Below, piece after piece: positions 6,063-6,108 of a stretch of 6,108 bases of DNA. The position numbers were made by a program, and so were the translations under genes. Every line of letters begins with the position of its first letter. Position 1 is the first letter of the stretch. This stretch comes from an uncultured Lachnospiraceae bacterium (GTDB taxonomy: Bacteria > Bacillota > Clostridia > Lachnospirales > Lachnospiraceae): NCBI GenBank assembly GCA_945827765.1, contig CALZPS010000102.1:1-6108 (forward strand), read 5' to 3'. Under the pieces are notes generated by a model. The model ran no database searches. It saw only the letters and a list, made by a program, of their open reading frames with translations, and was not told the origin of the DNA.

Positions 6063-6108
6063 CTGTCTCTTATACACATCTCCGAGCCCACGAGACCGTA
6101 CTAGATCT
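6063..6108. other. Illumina Nextera adapter read-through (library contamination)
   Basis: CTGTCTCTTATACACATCT (6063-6081) is the 19-bp Tn5 mosaic end. It continues without a gap into CCGAGCCCACGAGAC (6082-6096), completing the reverse complement of the 34-base Nextera read-2 transposase adapter. Next is CGTACTAG (6097-6104), which I recognise as i7 index N702 in read orientation, then ATCT (6105-6108), the first bases of the P7 tail. Every base from 6063 to the end is accounted for. It is not part of the organism's genome and should be trimmed. Confidence 0.98.

Noticed and set aside
6063..6081. Tn5 mosaic end taken as a true transposon end
   Set aside because: It is followed directly by the synthetic adapter, an 8-base index and P7 bases rather than IS50 sequence, and there is no transposase gene.
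5903..6091. Minus-strand open frame beginning MGSEMCIRDS
   Set aside because: Its start lies inside the adapter, and the remainder is antisense to the phosphoglycerol transferase.

Overview
The window reads as a short assembled contig from a low-to-mid GC Gram-positive bacterium of the class Clostridia, most likely Lachnospiraceae. That placement is inferred from the protein sequences, the strong GGAGG-type ribosome binding sites and the pairing of branched-chain amino-acid genes with an LTA-synthase/OpgB-type envelope enzyme. All genes are on the + strand. No mobile element, CRISPR array, tRNA or rRNA was seen.

Left part (1-3345): branched-chain amino-acid biosynthesis. A 5'-truncated ilvB (acetolactate synthase catalytic subunit) runs in from the left edge. 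It is followed 42 bases later by ilvN/ilvH (ACT-domain regulatory subunit). After a 225-240 base gap comes ilvE (branched-chain aminotransferase). The first two genes form the enzyme for the first committed step of valine/leucine/isoleucine synthesis, and ilvE performs the last transamination. The gap holds a large imperfect palindrome (about 2103-2202), a 10-bp perfect palindrome touching a -35 box, and a good sigma-A-type promoter (TTGATT, 17-base spacer, TATAAT). ilvE therefore probably has its own promoter. A 17-bp hairpin at 3370-3409 likely ends this transcript.

Right part (3490-6062): a tightly coupled two-gene envelope unit. The first gene encodes an unrecognised secreted protein: signal peptide, beta-propeller-like extracellular domain, C-terminal transmembrane helix and short basic cytoplasmic tail. 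One base after its stop begins a membrane-anchored phosphoglycerol transferase of the LtaS/OpgB (MdoB) sulfatase-fold family, with its catalytic Glu, Thr and Asp-His residues visible. This gene is cut near its 3' end.

Right edge (6063-6108): this is not genomic DNA. It is the Illumina Nextera transposase adapter, followed by what I recognise as i7 index N702 (CGTACTAG) and the first four bases of the P7 tail. The last 46 bases, and the roughly 15 residues they add to the open reading frame, are library artefact. This is the most consequential observation in the window.
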